This document shows positions 27,185 through 36,510 of a stretch of 64,000 nucleotides of DNA, one piece after another. Source of the stretch: JAHEDT01 sp963825615 (GTDB taxonomy: Bacteria > Desulfobacterota > Desulfuromonadia > Desulfuromonadales > BM103). Each line of letters starts with the position of its first letter. Position 1 is the stretch's first letter. A program made the translations under genes and the position numbers. Below the pieces are notes generated by a model, which saw nothing but the letters and a program-made list of their open reading frames with translations, had not been told where the DNA came from and made no database searches. The stretch spans positions 62,001 to 126,000 of the forward strand of contig CAWGTV010000003.1 of NCBI GenBank assembly GCA_963825615.1. Direction: 5' to 3'.

Positions 27185-27211
27185 AAAAAGGCCACCTCGA
27201 TAGAAGTGGCC
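27185..27211 (-). terminator. Rho-independent terminator after tRNA-Pro
   Basis: On the minus strand, GGCCAC and GTGGCC form the outer stem, extended by imperfect pairs, followed by TTTTT. It is placed 20 bp downstream of the tRNA 3' end and fits termination of that transcript. Confidence 0.8.
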
Positions 27212-27230
27212 TAAGTACTTGTTTTTTAAA

Positions 27231-27307
<77 letters not shown>

Positions 27308-27408
27308 ACGGATTCGAATTATTGTTTATATCCCCCCTTTTGTCAAGCACTAATCCAAGCATCGACATGTCAATAAAACGCCTTTAAATACAGTAGGATA
27401 GAAGGACT

Positions 27409-28716
27409 TTACTTGGGTCTTTTGTCGACAATCCGGTTGGCTTTTCCTTCGTGACGCGGCATGGAGGACGGCTCGACCAGTTTTATCTTGGCGTGCAGGC
27501 CAATATTGGTTGCCAGGCGCTTTTCCAGCTTCTCTACGAAAGCACGCTGCTTTTTCATTTCATCAAAGAAGATGTTTTCGTTGACCTCGACCTGGACCTC
27601 CAGTGTGTCCAGTGTCCCCTCACGCTCGATAACCAACTGGTAATGGGGTTCGCAGCCTTCAACCTGGAAAAGGACTTCTTCGATCTGTGTGGGGAAGACG
27701 TTGACGCCCTTGATGATCAGCATGTCGTCGCTGCGGCCCATGGTCTTGTCCATGCGCACCATGGTGCGCCCGCACTCGCAAGGCTCATAATGCAGGCGGG
27801 TTATGTCGCGGGTGCGGTAGCGAATCAGGGGAATCGCCTCCTGGACGATGTTGGTCAGAACAAGCTCGCCCTTCTCGCCCGGCGGCAACACCTCTCCGGT
27901 CTCAGGATTGATAATTTCCGGAAGGAAGTGATCCTCGAAGATGTGCATCCCTTTCTTGTGCAGGCATTCCCCGGCGACCCCGGGCCCGACGATTTCAGAC
28001 AGGCCGTAATTATCGGTCGCGACGATATTCAGCCGCCCTTCGATTTCGCGGCGCATTTCCTCGCTCCAGGGTTCCCCGCCAAAAAGACCGACCTTGAGGT
28101 TCAAGTAGCGGCGCGGGTCATGACCTGATTTTTCTATGCGGTCCGCTAGGGTCAACGCATAGGACGGAGTGCAGACAAGGGCTGTTGCGCCGTAGTCCTT
28201 GAGAATCATAATCTGTCGTTCGGTGTTGCCACCAGACATCGGAATCACTGCAGCACCGATAAGTTCGGCCCCGTAATGCAAGCCGAAGGCCCCGGTAAAA
28301 AGCCCGTAACCAAAAGCAATATGCACGATATCGTCGGCCACAACCCCGGCCGCCGTCATGAATCGAGCAACCAGGCCGGACCAGTCACTGAGGTCTTTGC
28401 GGGAATAGCCGACAACAGTCGGTTTTCCCGTTGTCCCTGAAGAGGAGTGGATCCTGACGATGTCACGCATCGGCACAGCGAACATGCCATAGGGGTAGTT
28501 CAGGCGCAAGTCTTCCTTGGTCGTGAAAGGCAGCCGGTCCAGGTCTTCCAGGGAATGGATATCGTCAGTGCCAACACCTGCCTGTTTGAATTTATCATGA
28601 TAGCATTGGACCTTTACGACCCGGTCAAGCGTGGCACGCAGCCGTTCCAGTTGCAGGCGCTCAAGATCTTTTCGTTCCAGGCATTCGTGGAGTGGGTCCC
28701 AGATATTATATTTCAC
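27409..28716 (-). CDS. paaK: Phenylacetate-CoA ligase family protein (second paralogue)
   Basis: A 435-residue adenylate-forming ligase. The ATP-binding loop is SSSGTTGKPTVVGYSRKD near residue 92; IRYRTRDITRL and RSDDMLIIKGVNVFP are the hinge and C-terminal motifs. It would activate an aryl acid such as phenylacetate to its CoA thioester with ATP. It is the last gene of the five-gene operon iorA-iorB-paaK-ACT-paaK. It shares the full-length layout of the paralogue at 29222-30523 but differs clearly in sequence, so the two may prefer different aryl acids. Confidence 0.9.
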   Translation of the reverse strand: MKYNIWDPLHECLERKDLERLQLERLRATLDRVVKVQCYHDKFKQAGVGTDDIHSLEDLDRLPFTTKEDLRLNYPYGMFAVPMRDIVRIHSSSGTTGKPTVVGYSRKDLSDWSGLVARFMTAAGVVADDIVHIAFGYGLFTGAFGLHYGAELIGAAVIPMSGGNTERQIMILKDYGATALVCTPSYALTLADRIEKSGHDPRRYLNLKVGLFGGEPWSEEMRREIEGRLNIVATDNYGLSEIVGPGVAGECLHKKGMHIFEDHFLPEIINPETGEVLPPGEKGELVLTNIVQEAIPLIRYRTRDITRLHYEPCECGRTMVRMDKTMGRSDDMLIIKGVNVFPTQIEEVLFQVEGCEPHYQLVIEREGTLDTLEVQVEVNENIFFDEMKKQRAFVEKLEKRLATNIGLHAKIKLVEPSSMPRHEGKANRIVDKRPK

Positions 28717-28771
28717 AATAGATACCGTATTACTTGAGGTAAGACATTAACTAGCGTATGCAAATCACCAA

Positions 28772-29203
28772 TTAGAGTTGATAAAGCTTCTCTCCGGTCA
28801 AGATACTTACACCCCTGCCCTGCAATGCGTTGATGGCCTTGTCAATCTCATCAAAGCGGAAAATGATGACTGCATTACCGGCATTGCGCTCGACAAAAGC
28901 ATACATGTACTCGACATTAATCTTCAAGTCGTCGAGAACTTGCAGGATTTTGCTCAACCCCCCTGGCTGGTCCGGTACCTCGACGGCGACAACCTCAGTC
29001 TTGTTAACGGTAAACCCGCCTTCTTTCAAGGTTTTCAAGGCAACGTCAGTATTATCGACCAGAAGGCGCAGGATTCCGAAGTCAGAAGTGTCCGCCAGGG
29101 AAAGCGCACGGATATTGACACCTTTTTCGCCTAGAACGCGGGCGACTTCGGCGAGACGACCTGATTTGTTTTCGATGAAAATAGAAATCTGTTCAACTTT
29201 CAT
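28772..29203 (-). CDS. Tandem ACT-domain protein
   Basis: A 143-residue protein with two ACT domains: the first begins KVEQISIFIENKSGRLAEVA, the second VEVPDQPGGLSKILQVLDDL. ACT domains bind amino acids and act as regulatory modules. Small tandem ACT proteins are often encoded with iorAB and paaK, where they may sense aromatic amino acids. That function is inferred from association. RBS GGAGGGATCATT lies before the ATG. The gene is flanked on both sides by paaK paralogues, with 18 bp and 55 bp gaps, supporting co-transcription. Confidence 0.88.
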   Translation of the reverse strand: MKVEQISIFIENKSGRLAEVARVLGEKGVNIRALSLADTSDFGILRLLVDNTDVALKTLKEGGFTVNKTEVVAVEVPDQPGGLSKILQVLDDLKINVEYMYAFVERNAGNAVIIFRFDEIDKAINALQGRGVSILTGEKLYQL

Positions 29204-29221
29204 AATGATCCCTCCATCGTG

Positions 29222-30523
29222 CTATTTCGGGCGGTTATCGATGACCCGCTGGGCTTTGCCTTCACTGCGGGCGATGGTTTTCGGTTCGACCAGACGGATG
29301 CGGCAGCTGATGCCGAGCAGATCTTTGATCTCCTTTTCTATCCGGCTTGCAAGGCTTTGGAGGACCTTGATTTCATCGGAGAAGGTCTGCTCGTTGACCT
29401 CCACCTGGACCTCGAGAGTATCCAGAGTCCCTTCTCGATTGACAATCAGCATGTAATGCGGTTCGACGCCCTCGATATCCATCAGCACGCTTTCAATCTG
29501 TGACGGGAAGACATTCACGCCGCGAATGATCAGCATATCGTCGGAGCGGCCGCACATGCGTGCCAGGCGACGGTGCGTTCGACCACATATGCAGGGCTCG
29601 GCGATAATCCGGGTAATGTCGCGGGTACGATAACGGATCATCGGGATCCCTTCCTTGGTGATGGTCGTAATAACCAACTCACCCTGCTCGCCCTCTGGCA
29701 GCACCTCCCCGGTTTTGGGATCGATGATTTCGGGGATGAAATGGTCCTCCCAGATATGTAGGCCACTCTGGGCCTCGATACATTCGATGCCTACACCGGG
29801 ACCCAGGATCTCGGACAGGCCATAAATATCGATGGCCTTGATACCGACCTTGGCTTCGATCTCGTTCCGCATCTTCTCGGTCCAAGGTTCGGCACCAAGA
29901 ATGCCGATGCGCAGCTTGAACTTACGGATGTCCAACCCCTCCTCGGCCGCGGCCTCAGCGAGATAGAGACTGTAGGACGGTGTGCAGGTGAGCACGGTCG
30001 AACCGAAGTCCTGCATAATCATCAACTGTTTGCGTGTATTCCCCCCGGACATGGGTATGACCGAAGCACCGATCTTTTCAGCCCCGTAATGGGCACCGAG
30101 ACCACCGGTGAAGAGTCCGTAACCGTAGGCATTATGAATGATGTCGCCACGGTTGGCGCCAGCGGCAACAAAAGACCTCGCCATGAGTTCGGTCCAGTTT
30201 TCGATGTCCCGGCGCGTATAACCGACCACGGTCGGCTTCCCCGTCGTTCCTGATGAAGCATGAATGCGCACAATCTGGTCCAGTGGCTTGGCAAACAGGC
30301 CATAGGGATAGTTGTCACGCATATCCTGTTTAAGGGTAAAGGGCAGACGCTTTAGGTCAGCGATGGACTTGATCTTGTCCGGTTTGACGCCGGCCTTGTC
30401 GAACTGTTGCCGGTAAAAAGGCACCGTAGCGTATACCCGTTCCGCAACCTGCTGTAAACGCTTGGCCTGAAGGGATTCGAGAGCTTCTCGCGGCAATGTT
30501 TCAAACTCGTCGTTCCAGATCAT
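29222..30523 (-). CDS. paaK: Phenylacetate-CoA ligase
   Basis: A 433-residue adenylate-forming enzyme with ASSGTTGKPTVVGYTRRD as the ATP/AMP-binding loop, YGLSEILGPGVGIEC as the acyl-adenylate motif, and RSDDMLIIRGVNVFPSQIE in the C-terminal domain. It converts phenylacetate (or a related aryl acid), ATP and CoA to aryl-acetyl-CoA. It follows iorB by 35 bp. The pathway view is that IorAB oxidises arylpyruvates to arylacetyl-CoA, and PaaK interconverts the acid and the thioester during aromatic amino acid degradation or synthesis. Confidence 0.92.
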   Translation of the reverse strand: MIWNDEFETLPREALESLQAKRLQQVAERVYATVPFYRQQFDKAGVKPDKIKSIADLKRLPFTLKQDMRDNYPYGLFAKPLDQIVRIHASSGTTGKPTVVGYTRRDIENWTELMARSFVAAGANRGDIIHNAYGYGLFTGGLGAHYGAEKIGASVIPMSGGNTRKQLMIMQDFGSTVLTCTPSYSLYLAEAAAEEGLDIRKFKLRIGILGAEPWTEKMRNEIEAKVGIKAIDIYGLSEILGPGVGIECIEAQSGLHIWEDHFIPEIIDPKTGEVLPEGEQGELVITTITKEGIPMIRYRTRDITRIIAEPCICGRTHRRLARMCGRSDDMLIIRGVNVFPSQIESVLMDIEGVEPHYMLIVNREGTLDTLEVQVEVNEQTFSDEIKVLQSLASRIEKEIKDLLGISCRIRLVEPKTIARSEGKAQRVIDNRPK

Positions 30524-30558
30524 GGCATATCCTTCGTCTAACTAGATAATTATAGAGG

Positions 30559-31143
30559 TTAGCGGATCTGGCGACCCAACTCGAAAGCCCTCAGGTTGAC
30601 TTCCTGAAAACGCTCGGGGACCAGACGTTTGATTGCGGCAACCCACTGTTCCTGGGTGGGCGCCAGCGTATTGGCAAGGGCTCCCAACAAAACCGTATTG
30701 ACCGTCCGCGCGTTGCCAGCCTGTTCTGCAAGTTGGAGGCCGTCAACCACACGGACATTCTCGGCATGCGCCAGCAGTTTGCGTTCAATATCTACAGGGT
30801 ACTGGTTAACCCCAAGGGCGACTGACGGCGGGGCAATACGCAGACTGTTAACCACCACTGTTCCTGACTTTTTGACCAGCGGCAGATAACGGTAGGTTTC
30901 CAGCAGTTCAAAGCCGAAGAGCACATCCGCCTCACCTTCAGGGATAATCGGCGAGAAGACCTTCTTACCGAAGCGAACATGAGAGATAACACTGCCGCCG
31001 CGTTGAGCCATGCCGTGGACTTCAGCCTTCTTGACGTCATAGCCCACCTGCATGAGAACTTCAGAAAGGATTTCACTCGCCAGCAATGTACCCTGTCCGC
31101 CGACTCCGACCATCAGGATATTGGTTACATTATTTTCCGTCAT
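30559..31143 (-). CDS. iorB: Indolepyruvate ferredoxin oxidoreductase, beta subunit
   Basis: About 194 residues of the gamma-type domain of 2-oxoacid ferredoxin oxidoreductases, beginning with NILMVGVGGQGTLLASEILSE. VHGMAQRGGSVISHVRFG is the second family motif. The ATG at 31143 is chosen because the family motif starts there and it overlaps the iorA stop by 14 bp; a longer in-frame start at 31260 would lie inside iorA. With IorA it oxidises arylpyruvates to arylacetyl-CoA, passing electrons to ferredoxin. Confidence 0.92.
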   Translation of the reverse strand: MTENNVTNILMVGVGGQGTLLASEILSEVLMQVGYDVKKAEVHGMAQRGGSVISHVRFGKKVFSPIIPEGEADVLFGFELLETYRYLPLVKKSGTVVVNSLRIAPPSVALGVNQYPVDIERKLLAHAENVRVVDGLQLAEQAGNARTVNTVLLGALANTLAPTQEQWVAAIKRLVPERFQEVNLRAFELGRQIR

Positions 31144-32899
31144 CACAGACTCCGAAGGCATCAAATTTACACAGTTGCATGCACACCCGGCAGCCATTGC
31201 AAAGCAACCGGTCAATCTTGCAGTTACCTTTTGCGCCATCCTTGCCGGTTTCCCATTCAATGGCAGGGCAGCCGATCGTCAGGCACGCTTTGCAGGCGAC
31301 GCACTTGTCTGCTTTTACATAAAGCGGCGTACTGGTTTTTACTACGTCATGCTTGATCAGGACACACGGTCGGCGCGTGATAATGACTGAGACCTCGGGG
31401 CGCTCCATGGCCTCCTTGATCACCGCCCTGGTATTGTCCATCTGGAAAGGGTCAATCGTCACCACGTGCTTGACACCGAGGGCCCGGCAAAGCGCCTCAA
31501 GATCGACCTGGTAGGCAGGCGCACCGTCCAGAGTGTAGCCGGTAGACGGGTTGTCCTGTCGGCCGGTCATCCCCGTCGTACTGTTGTCGAGGATCAGGAC
31601 CGTGGCCGTGGATTTATTATAAACCATATCCATCAGGCCGTTGATGCCTGTATGCAGGAATGTCGAATCGCCGATCACGGCAACCACTTTTTTGCGCTCT
31701 TCTTCATTCAAAACCTTGCTCAGGCCGGTGGCGTTGCCGATACTCGCCCCCATGCAGATACAGGTATCCATGGCCGAAAGGGGTGGCATGAAGCCAAGGG
31801 TGTAGCAGCCGATATCACCAGTCACGTAAGCCTTGAGGCGATTCAACGCGTGGAATACGCCACGGTGCGGGCAACCGGGGCACATGTTGGGCGGACGCGG
31901 CGGCAGCGTTTCCTGCAGCGGCTGCAACTGCGGCGGATTGACGGCAAAAGCCTGGCGCAGTCGGCCCGGGGTGAGTTCACCGCAGATCGGCACCTTATCC
32001 TTGCCGGTAACCATGATGCCCATTGCCCTGACCTGCTCTTCTATGAAGGGATCGAGTTCTTCGATCACATAGATGGTCTTGTAGCGGGCAGCAAAATCGC
32101 GGATCAGCTGTTTGGGCAGGGGATAAACCAGCCCGAGCTTGAGGATGTCTGCGCTGGGGAAGACTTCGCGGGCATATTGGTAAGCCACGCCTGAAGAGAT
32201 GATGCCGATTTCGCCATCCCCTGCATCAATGCGGTTAAACCCCTGAGAGCAGGCCCAGTCGGACATCTCCTCGAGACGCTTTTCAACCAGCGGATGACGG
32301 ATACGGGCATTGCCGGGCAGCATGACGAACTTGCCCGGGTTACGCACCAGTCCGGTTTTCGGCAGTTCTGCAAGGGGCTCCCCGAGTTCAACGATCGACT
32401 TCGAATGGGAAATGCGCGTCGTGCTGCGCACCATCACTGGCGTATCGAACTTTTCGCTAACGTCGAATGCCAGCCGCGTGAAGTCAAGGGCCTCCTGGCT
32501 GTCGGCCGGTTCGAACATCGGCACTTTGGCAAAGCGTGCATACTGGCGACTGTCTTGCTCATCCTGGGAGGAGTGCATCTCCGGATCGTCGGCCACGACC
32601 AGTACGAAACCACCGCGCACGCCGGTATATGAGAAGGTGAAAAGTGGGTCGGCGGCCACATTGACGCCGACATGCTTCATGGTCACGATGGTCCTGGCCC
32701 CACCTATACTGGCACCGATACCAACCTCGAGAGCAACCTTCTCGTTGGGCGCCCAAGACGCATCGATGCGATCATACTGGGTGATATTCTCAAGGATCTC
32801 GGTAGAGGGTGTTCCAGGATAAGCTGAGGCGACTGTGACCCCGGCTTCATACGCGGCACGAGCGAAAGCCTCGTTGCCGGACAAAATCGACTTCTGCAT
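31130..32899 (-). CDS. iorA: Indolepyruvate ferredoxin oxidoreductase, alpha subunit
   Basis: A 589-residue enzyme with an N-terminal pyrimidine-binding domain (NEAFARAAYEAGVTVASAYP), a thiamine-diphosphate-binding domain (ICMGASIGNATGLSK to VIGDSTFLHTGINGLMD), and a C-terminal ferredoxin-like domain with two cysteine clusters (CVACKACLTIGCP and CNGCRVCMQLC) for [4Fe-4S] centres. It forms the catalytic subunit of the arylpyruvate:ferredoxin oxidoreductase. It is the first intact gene of the operon and begins only 3 bp after the stop of a deleted ppx gene, so its promoter may lie inside or upstream of that remnant. Confidence 0.93.
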   Translation of the reverse strand: MQKSILSGNEAFARAAYEAGVTVASAYPGTPSTEILENITQYDRIDASWAPNEKVALEVGIGASIGGARTIVTMKHVGVNVAADPLFTFSYTGVRGGFVLVVADDPEMHSSQDEQDSRQYARFAKVPMFEPADSQEALDFTRLAFDVSEKFDTPVMVRSTTRISHSKSIVELGEPLAELPKTGLVRNPGKFVMLPGNARIRHPLVEKRLEEMSDWACSQGFNRIDAGDGEIGIISSGVAYQYAREVFPSADILKLGLVYPLPKQLIRDFAARYKTIYVIEELDPFIEEQVRAMGIMVTGKDKVPICGELTPGRLRQAFAVNPPQLQPLQETLPPRPPNMCPGCPHRGVFHALNRLKAYVTGDIGCYTLGFMPPLSAMDTCICMGASIGNATGLSKVLNEEERKKVVAVIGDSTFLHTGINGLMDMVYNKSTATVLILDNSTTGMTGRQDNPSTGYTLDGAPAYQVDLEALCRALGVKHVVTIDPFQMDNTRAVIKEAMERPEVSVIITRRPCVLIKHDVVKTSTPLYVKADKCVACKACLTIGCPAIEWETGKDGAKGNCKIDRLLCNGCRVCMQLCKFDAFGVCDDGK

Positions 32900-32902
32900 A
32901 GC

Positions 32903-33211
32903 TCAAACCTCTGAAATATGTTGATATATCGCCACCTTGTCCCGAAGCCTCGGGGAGCAGCAAAAGGCTTTTGATAATAGCGGAGTCAAATAGGGGTTGT
33001 CAATGAAATGACTATGTTTTACGCTGTTTTGCAGGGACAGGAGGAGCCCCTCCAGGAGTCCGGAATCGCAGACTGTCAGGGCTTCTGCATGAAAAAAACC
33101 GCATCAGTCGACATATCTGACGCTGGTAATGCTCCGGCACAACCCTGTTTACTCTGACCTGCCAACCAGCAGACGCAGGGTGTTGCTCCCCGCGTCAATC
33201 GCGGCCAGCAT
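32903..33211 (-). pseudogene. ppx: Exopolyphosphatase (Ppx/GppA) gene with internal deletion
   Basis: The 5' end encodes MLAAIDAGSNTLRLLVGRSE, the classic Ppx/GppA phosphatase start with the ASKHA nucleotide loop. After a stop and frame change, RVVPEHYQRQICRL fits the next stretch of the family. The 3' end, in another frame, encodes EALTVCDSGLLEGLLLSL and continues to the TGA at 32903, matching the close of the Ppx catalytic domain. Some 200 or more codons in between are missing. Its ATG overlaps the stop of the Na/Pi cotransporter gene (TAATG), so the two were translationally coupled in a phosphate/polyphosphate operon. Confidence 0.75.
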
Positions 33212-34904
33212 TATTTCTTGCCGACAACGGCCTTGGCAAGTCCGTAGGTATGGTCACCGATCTTTTCGAAATTATGCAGCATGTCGATAAAGATGAGGCC
33301 TGAATTCACGGTACATTCGCCGGTATTGAGGCGCTTGATGTGATTGTTGCGCAATTTCTCCTCGAGATCGTCGATAGCATCCTCGAGACGCTGCGCTTCT
33401 GCATAAATGCCAGTGTTCTTATCCGCCAGGGCAGTAATGGTTGTGGCGAGAAACTGCTTGGTCACTTCGGAGATATCAGCGATTTCGGCCATTGCCACAT
33501 CAGAAAAGGTTATCTTCTGATCGAGTTTGCGCTGGCAAAGATTCCAGAGATTTTCACAGTGGTCGCCGACCCGCTCAAGGTCATTGACCATGTGCATCAT
33601 GGAAGCAACTTCCCGGGACGCTTCCTGGGTGATCGACTGCTGAGACAGAGAGACCAGGAAGTCCGTGATCTCCTTTTGCAGGACATCGGTCAAGCTCCTC
33701 TTTTTTCTCCAGTCCCGGAATTCTTTTCACATCGTTATCCTGCAAAAAGCGCAGGGTTTCATCGACCATTTCCTGGGCGACCTGGGCCATGCGCAGGGTT
33801 TCCGCACGGGCCTGGGCCAGGGCGATCGGGGGGGTGTTCAGAACCCTGGTGTCGAGAAATTTCAGGTGGAAATCGACCTCCGCATCCTGTCCCCGAATCA
33901 TCAGGGTGCTCAACTTGGCCAAAACTCCGACCAGGGGGAGGAAGATGATGGTATTGATGATATTGAACATGGTGTGGGTGTTGGCGATATGCCGGGCAAT
34001 ATACGGCTTGTCACCAATTTCTCCGCCCATCCGGGCCGCCTGTTCCTGGGTTTGTATGACAAAGTCCGCATTCCCCGGCGTGATGCTGTTGATGAAATCG
34101 ATGAGGAACGGGAAGAGCACCAGCATGTAGCAGACACCGAGGAAATTGAACAGGAAGTGCGCCAGCGCGGTGCGCCGCGCGGCCAGGTTGGTACCGATTG
34201 CGGCCAGGTTGGCGGTGATCGTGGTGCCGATATTTTCGCCGAGGATCAGGGCGACGCTGGCCTCGAAGGAGATCAGCCCGCTGCTGGCCAGGGCGATGGT
34301 GATACCGATGGTTGCGCTGCTGCTCTGCACGATCAGGGTCAGAATGGTACCGATCAGCACACCAAGCAGATGGCTGTTGCCCACCACCAGGAAGATATTG
34401 CGGAACTCTTCACTGGTCTTGACCGGGTCGAACGCCTTGGTCATGATATGCAGACCGTAGAACAGCATGCCGAAGCCGAGCAGGATCTCGCCGATATAAC
34501 TCCACTTCTTGTTCTTCGAGAAGAGCTTGAAGGCAGCGCCCAGGCCGATCGCCGGCAAGGCGTACTTGGTGATCTTGAAGGCGATCAACTGGGCCGTCAC
34601 GGTCGTGCCGATGTTCGCACCCAGGATGATGCCGATCGATTGCGTCAGGGACATCAAGCCGGCATTGACGAAACCGACAACCATGACCGTGGTGGCGCTC
34701 GAGGACTGGATGATGGCAGTGACCGCAATGCCGACCAGCGTGCCGACAACGCGGTTGTTGGTCAACGCCGCAAGGATTTTCCGCATGCGACTGCCGGCAA
34801 CCTTCTGCAGGCCCTCCGACATGATCTTCATGCCGAAAAGGAACATCCCGAGGCCGCCCATCAGGCCAAAGATCGAGCTGTTTATTTAACAAGATTTCCA
34901 GCAT
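33211..34904 (-). CDS. Na/Pi cotransporter with C-terminal PhoU domain (frameshifted)
   Basis: Spanning two frameshifts, the locus encodes about 560 residues: start MLEILLNK, then a Na/Pi cotransport domain (GGLGMFLFGMKIMSEGLQ; repeated IIQSSSATTVM and IVQSSSATIGI motifs) and a PhoU-like helical domain (VNDLERVGDHCENLW, HNFEKIGDHTYGLAK). It would import phosphate with sodium across the inner membrane. Frame breaks are near 34885 (an A run that seems one base short) and near 33690. Both flanks read cleanly, so sequence error is likely. The stop overlaps the ppx start. Confidence 0.85.
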
Positions 34905-34984
34905 AGATGACTCCAGCAACAGGAATTAAAGATCAAAAAAAAATCTCCGAGAGGAGGTGAACATACTGTGTCAACGCTTATTTT

Positions 34985-35619
34985 TCAACAGCAAAGGGGA
35001 AGATGAGCAACGGCGTCACCCGAGGCTTCGGCATCGGCAAAGACCTGCAGTTCAGCATAACCGGTTTTCTCCAGATCCGCGATAAAATAGACATCTCCAG
35101 AAACCTTTGAATTGCCGAGGATCGGCTCCTGGGTCAGGGCGCGGGTAAAGATATCCTGGGGGTGGTACTCTGCATAGAACGGCAGAGAACTCGAGAAGGT
35201 ATTGGCATAGGCCAATCTCTCCTGGTCTTCCAGGTAGTAATAACCGACGTAGGGATAAGGGATCAGGTAAACCGCATCCTTGCTGACCATCTCCCTGACC
35301 CGCTCCGGAGTGACTGAGCGATATTGGCGACCGTCGCCATCTTTGAGCAGAAATGCCTGGGGGGGAAGAAACCGCTGCTTGCCGTGCGGTTGTCGATTGT
35401 CACATAGAATGAAGTGATGTTGTCGACCATGGCGTAGGGCGCCACACTCAATTCATCGTGCTTGACGGTAAAGGCGACACCGTCATGGATTTCGGTAATG
35501 GATTTTGCTTCGGAATCGACTACGCCGGAAGGGGTCGCGATCGGGGCAACGCTGACAGTGCAGGCAGAACAAAGCAGGAGAATGAACATGGCAAGCATGT
35601 GCTTCGTTGTCATGTTCAT
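34985..35619 (-). CDS. Putative lipoprotein (frameshifted)
   Basis: About 210 residues when two frames are joined near 35370. The N-terminus has a lipoprotein signal, MLAMFILLLCSAC-TVSV. The first half contains DNITSFYVTIDNRT and the second YLIPYPYVGYYYLEDQERL and KVSGDVYFIADLEKTGYAEL. The join restores a continuous protein with no stop, so a single indel explains the break. I do not recognise the family. It lies between a cyclic-nucleotide-binding protein gene and the Na/Pi cotransporter on the same strand. Confidence 0.6.
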
Positions 35620-35633
35620 GCTCCGCATCAGGG

Positions 35634-36068
35634 TTAAGGCTTCTGCATCGACCAGATCAGCATGTCGCGGTATTCTTCGTTCGCCTCACGGACGCGCTTG
35701 CTGAAGACCTTGACGATGTTGCTCACCAGCTTAAGCGCCAGCGTGGGATTGTCCCGGCAGATCCGCTCGAGGTCCTTCTTTTTAAGACTGATCAGCTCAG
35801 CGTCCTCGGCAACCCGTGCAGTTGCCGAGCGCGGCAATCCATCGATAACGGCCATTTCCCCGAAAATGTCTTCCGGGCCAAGAACAACCAGGGTCTTCTC
35901 ATCGCCCTCGGCGAACATCTTGGAAATGCGGATTGTGCCCTTTTTAACCAGGAACAGGGATTCTCCGGGCATATTTTCGATAAAGACCGTCGTGCCCTCG
36001 CCCATTTCACGCATTTCGCAGAAAGCGGCTAAGCTGCTCAAGTCTTCCGCTGAAAAACCTTGCAGCAT
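35634..36068 (-). CDS. Cyclic nucleotide-binding domain protein
   Basis: A 144-residue single cNMP-binding domain. FIENMPGESLFLVKKGTIRI and FGEMAVIDGLPRSATARVAE are the typical beta-roll and phosphate-binding cassette, with Glu and Arg at the expected places. There is no helix-turn-helix, so it is not a full Crp/Fnr regulator. It may sense a cyclic nucleotide and act through a partner. It is intact, in contrast to its neighbours, and lies 35 bp downstream of a small exported-protein gene. Confidence 0.85.
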   Translation of the reverse strand: MLQGFSAEDLSSLAAFCEMREMGEGTTVFIENMPGESLFLVKKGTIRISKMFAEGDEKTLVVLGPEDIFGEMAVIDGLPRSATARVAEDAELISLKKKDLERICRDNPTLALKLVSNIVKVFSKRVREANEEYRDMLIWSMQKP

Positions 36069-36103
36069 GGTGCTGCCCTTGATGGCGATAAAGTCTTCGG
36101 TCT

Positions 36104-36434
36104 TTAAGCATCGTGAAAATAACCCTTGGATTCAGCGACCAGACGATTATAGGGATGCCGTAATGATAACATAAAATTTGTTATGGCTGGTCCGGTTGCC
36201 TCAATAATCTGCGTCAACCCGGCTGACCGCCCCAGACGGCGCGGAGGACTCACGGCACCGATCTTTTCCATGATCGCCTGTTCAATGGTCAGGGCGTCGA
36301 TGATCGGTTCATCAGCACCATTAAATGTCGGGGAAACCAGGACAGAGACTATCGAAAGATGTCGCCTCAGCCACGGGAATCGTTACAGGGGAAAGGCAAA
36401 GCAACAGGCTTATAAATGACGTGCGATAACTCAT
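36104..36434 (-). CDS. Small exported protein, unknown (frameshifted)
   Basis: The minus strand from ATG 36434 encodes a signal peptide (TSFISLLLCLSPVTIPVAEA) followed by TSFDS. Near 36345 the frame changes and continues VSPTFNGADEPIIDALTIEQ, IMEKIGAVSPPRRLGRSAGL and FMLSLRHPYNRLVAESKGYF to a stop at 36104. Joined, it is about 109 residues. The continuous second half with ordinary codon use argues that this is a real gene with one indel. I do not recognise the family. A periplasmic location is likely. Confidence 0.5.
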
Positions 36435-36510
36435 AAACGACTGGAAACCCTCATTAGAATCTCAAATTTCAGCATTTCTAACATTGCCAAACGACAAAAT
36501 CAACCAAACC

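Noticed and set aside
30559..31260. Longer start for iorB at 31260
   Set aside because: The extra 39 residues overlap the iron-sulfur coding part of iorA in another frame and match nothing in the family.
33665..34906. A 413-codon open frame on the plus strand
   Set aside because: It is antisense to the Na/Pi cotransporter, shows no domain, and is very rich in Gln, Asp, Gly and His, as GC-rich antisense frames often are.
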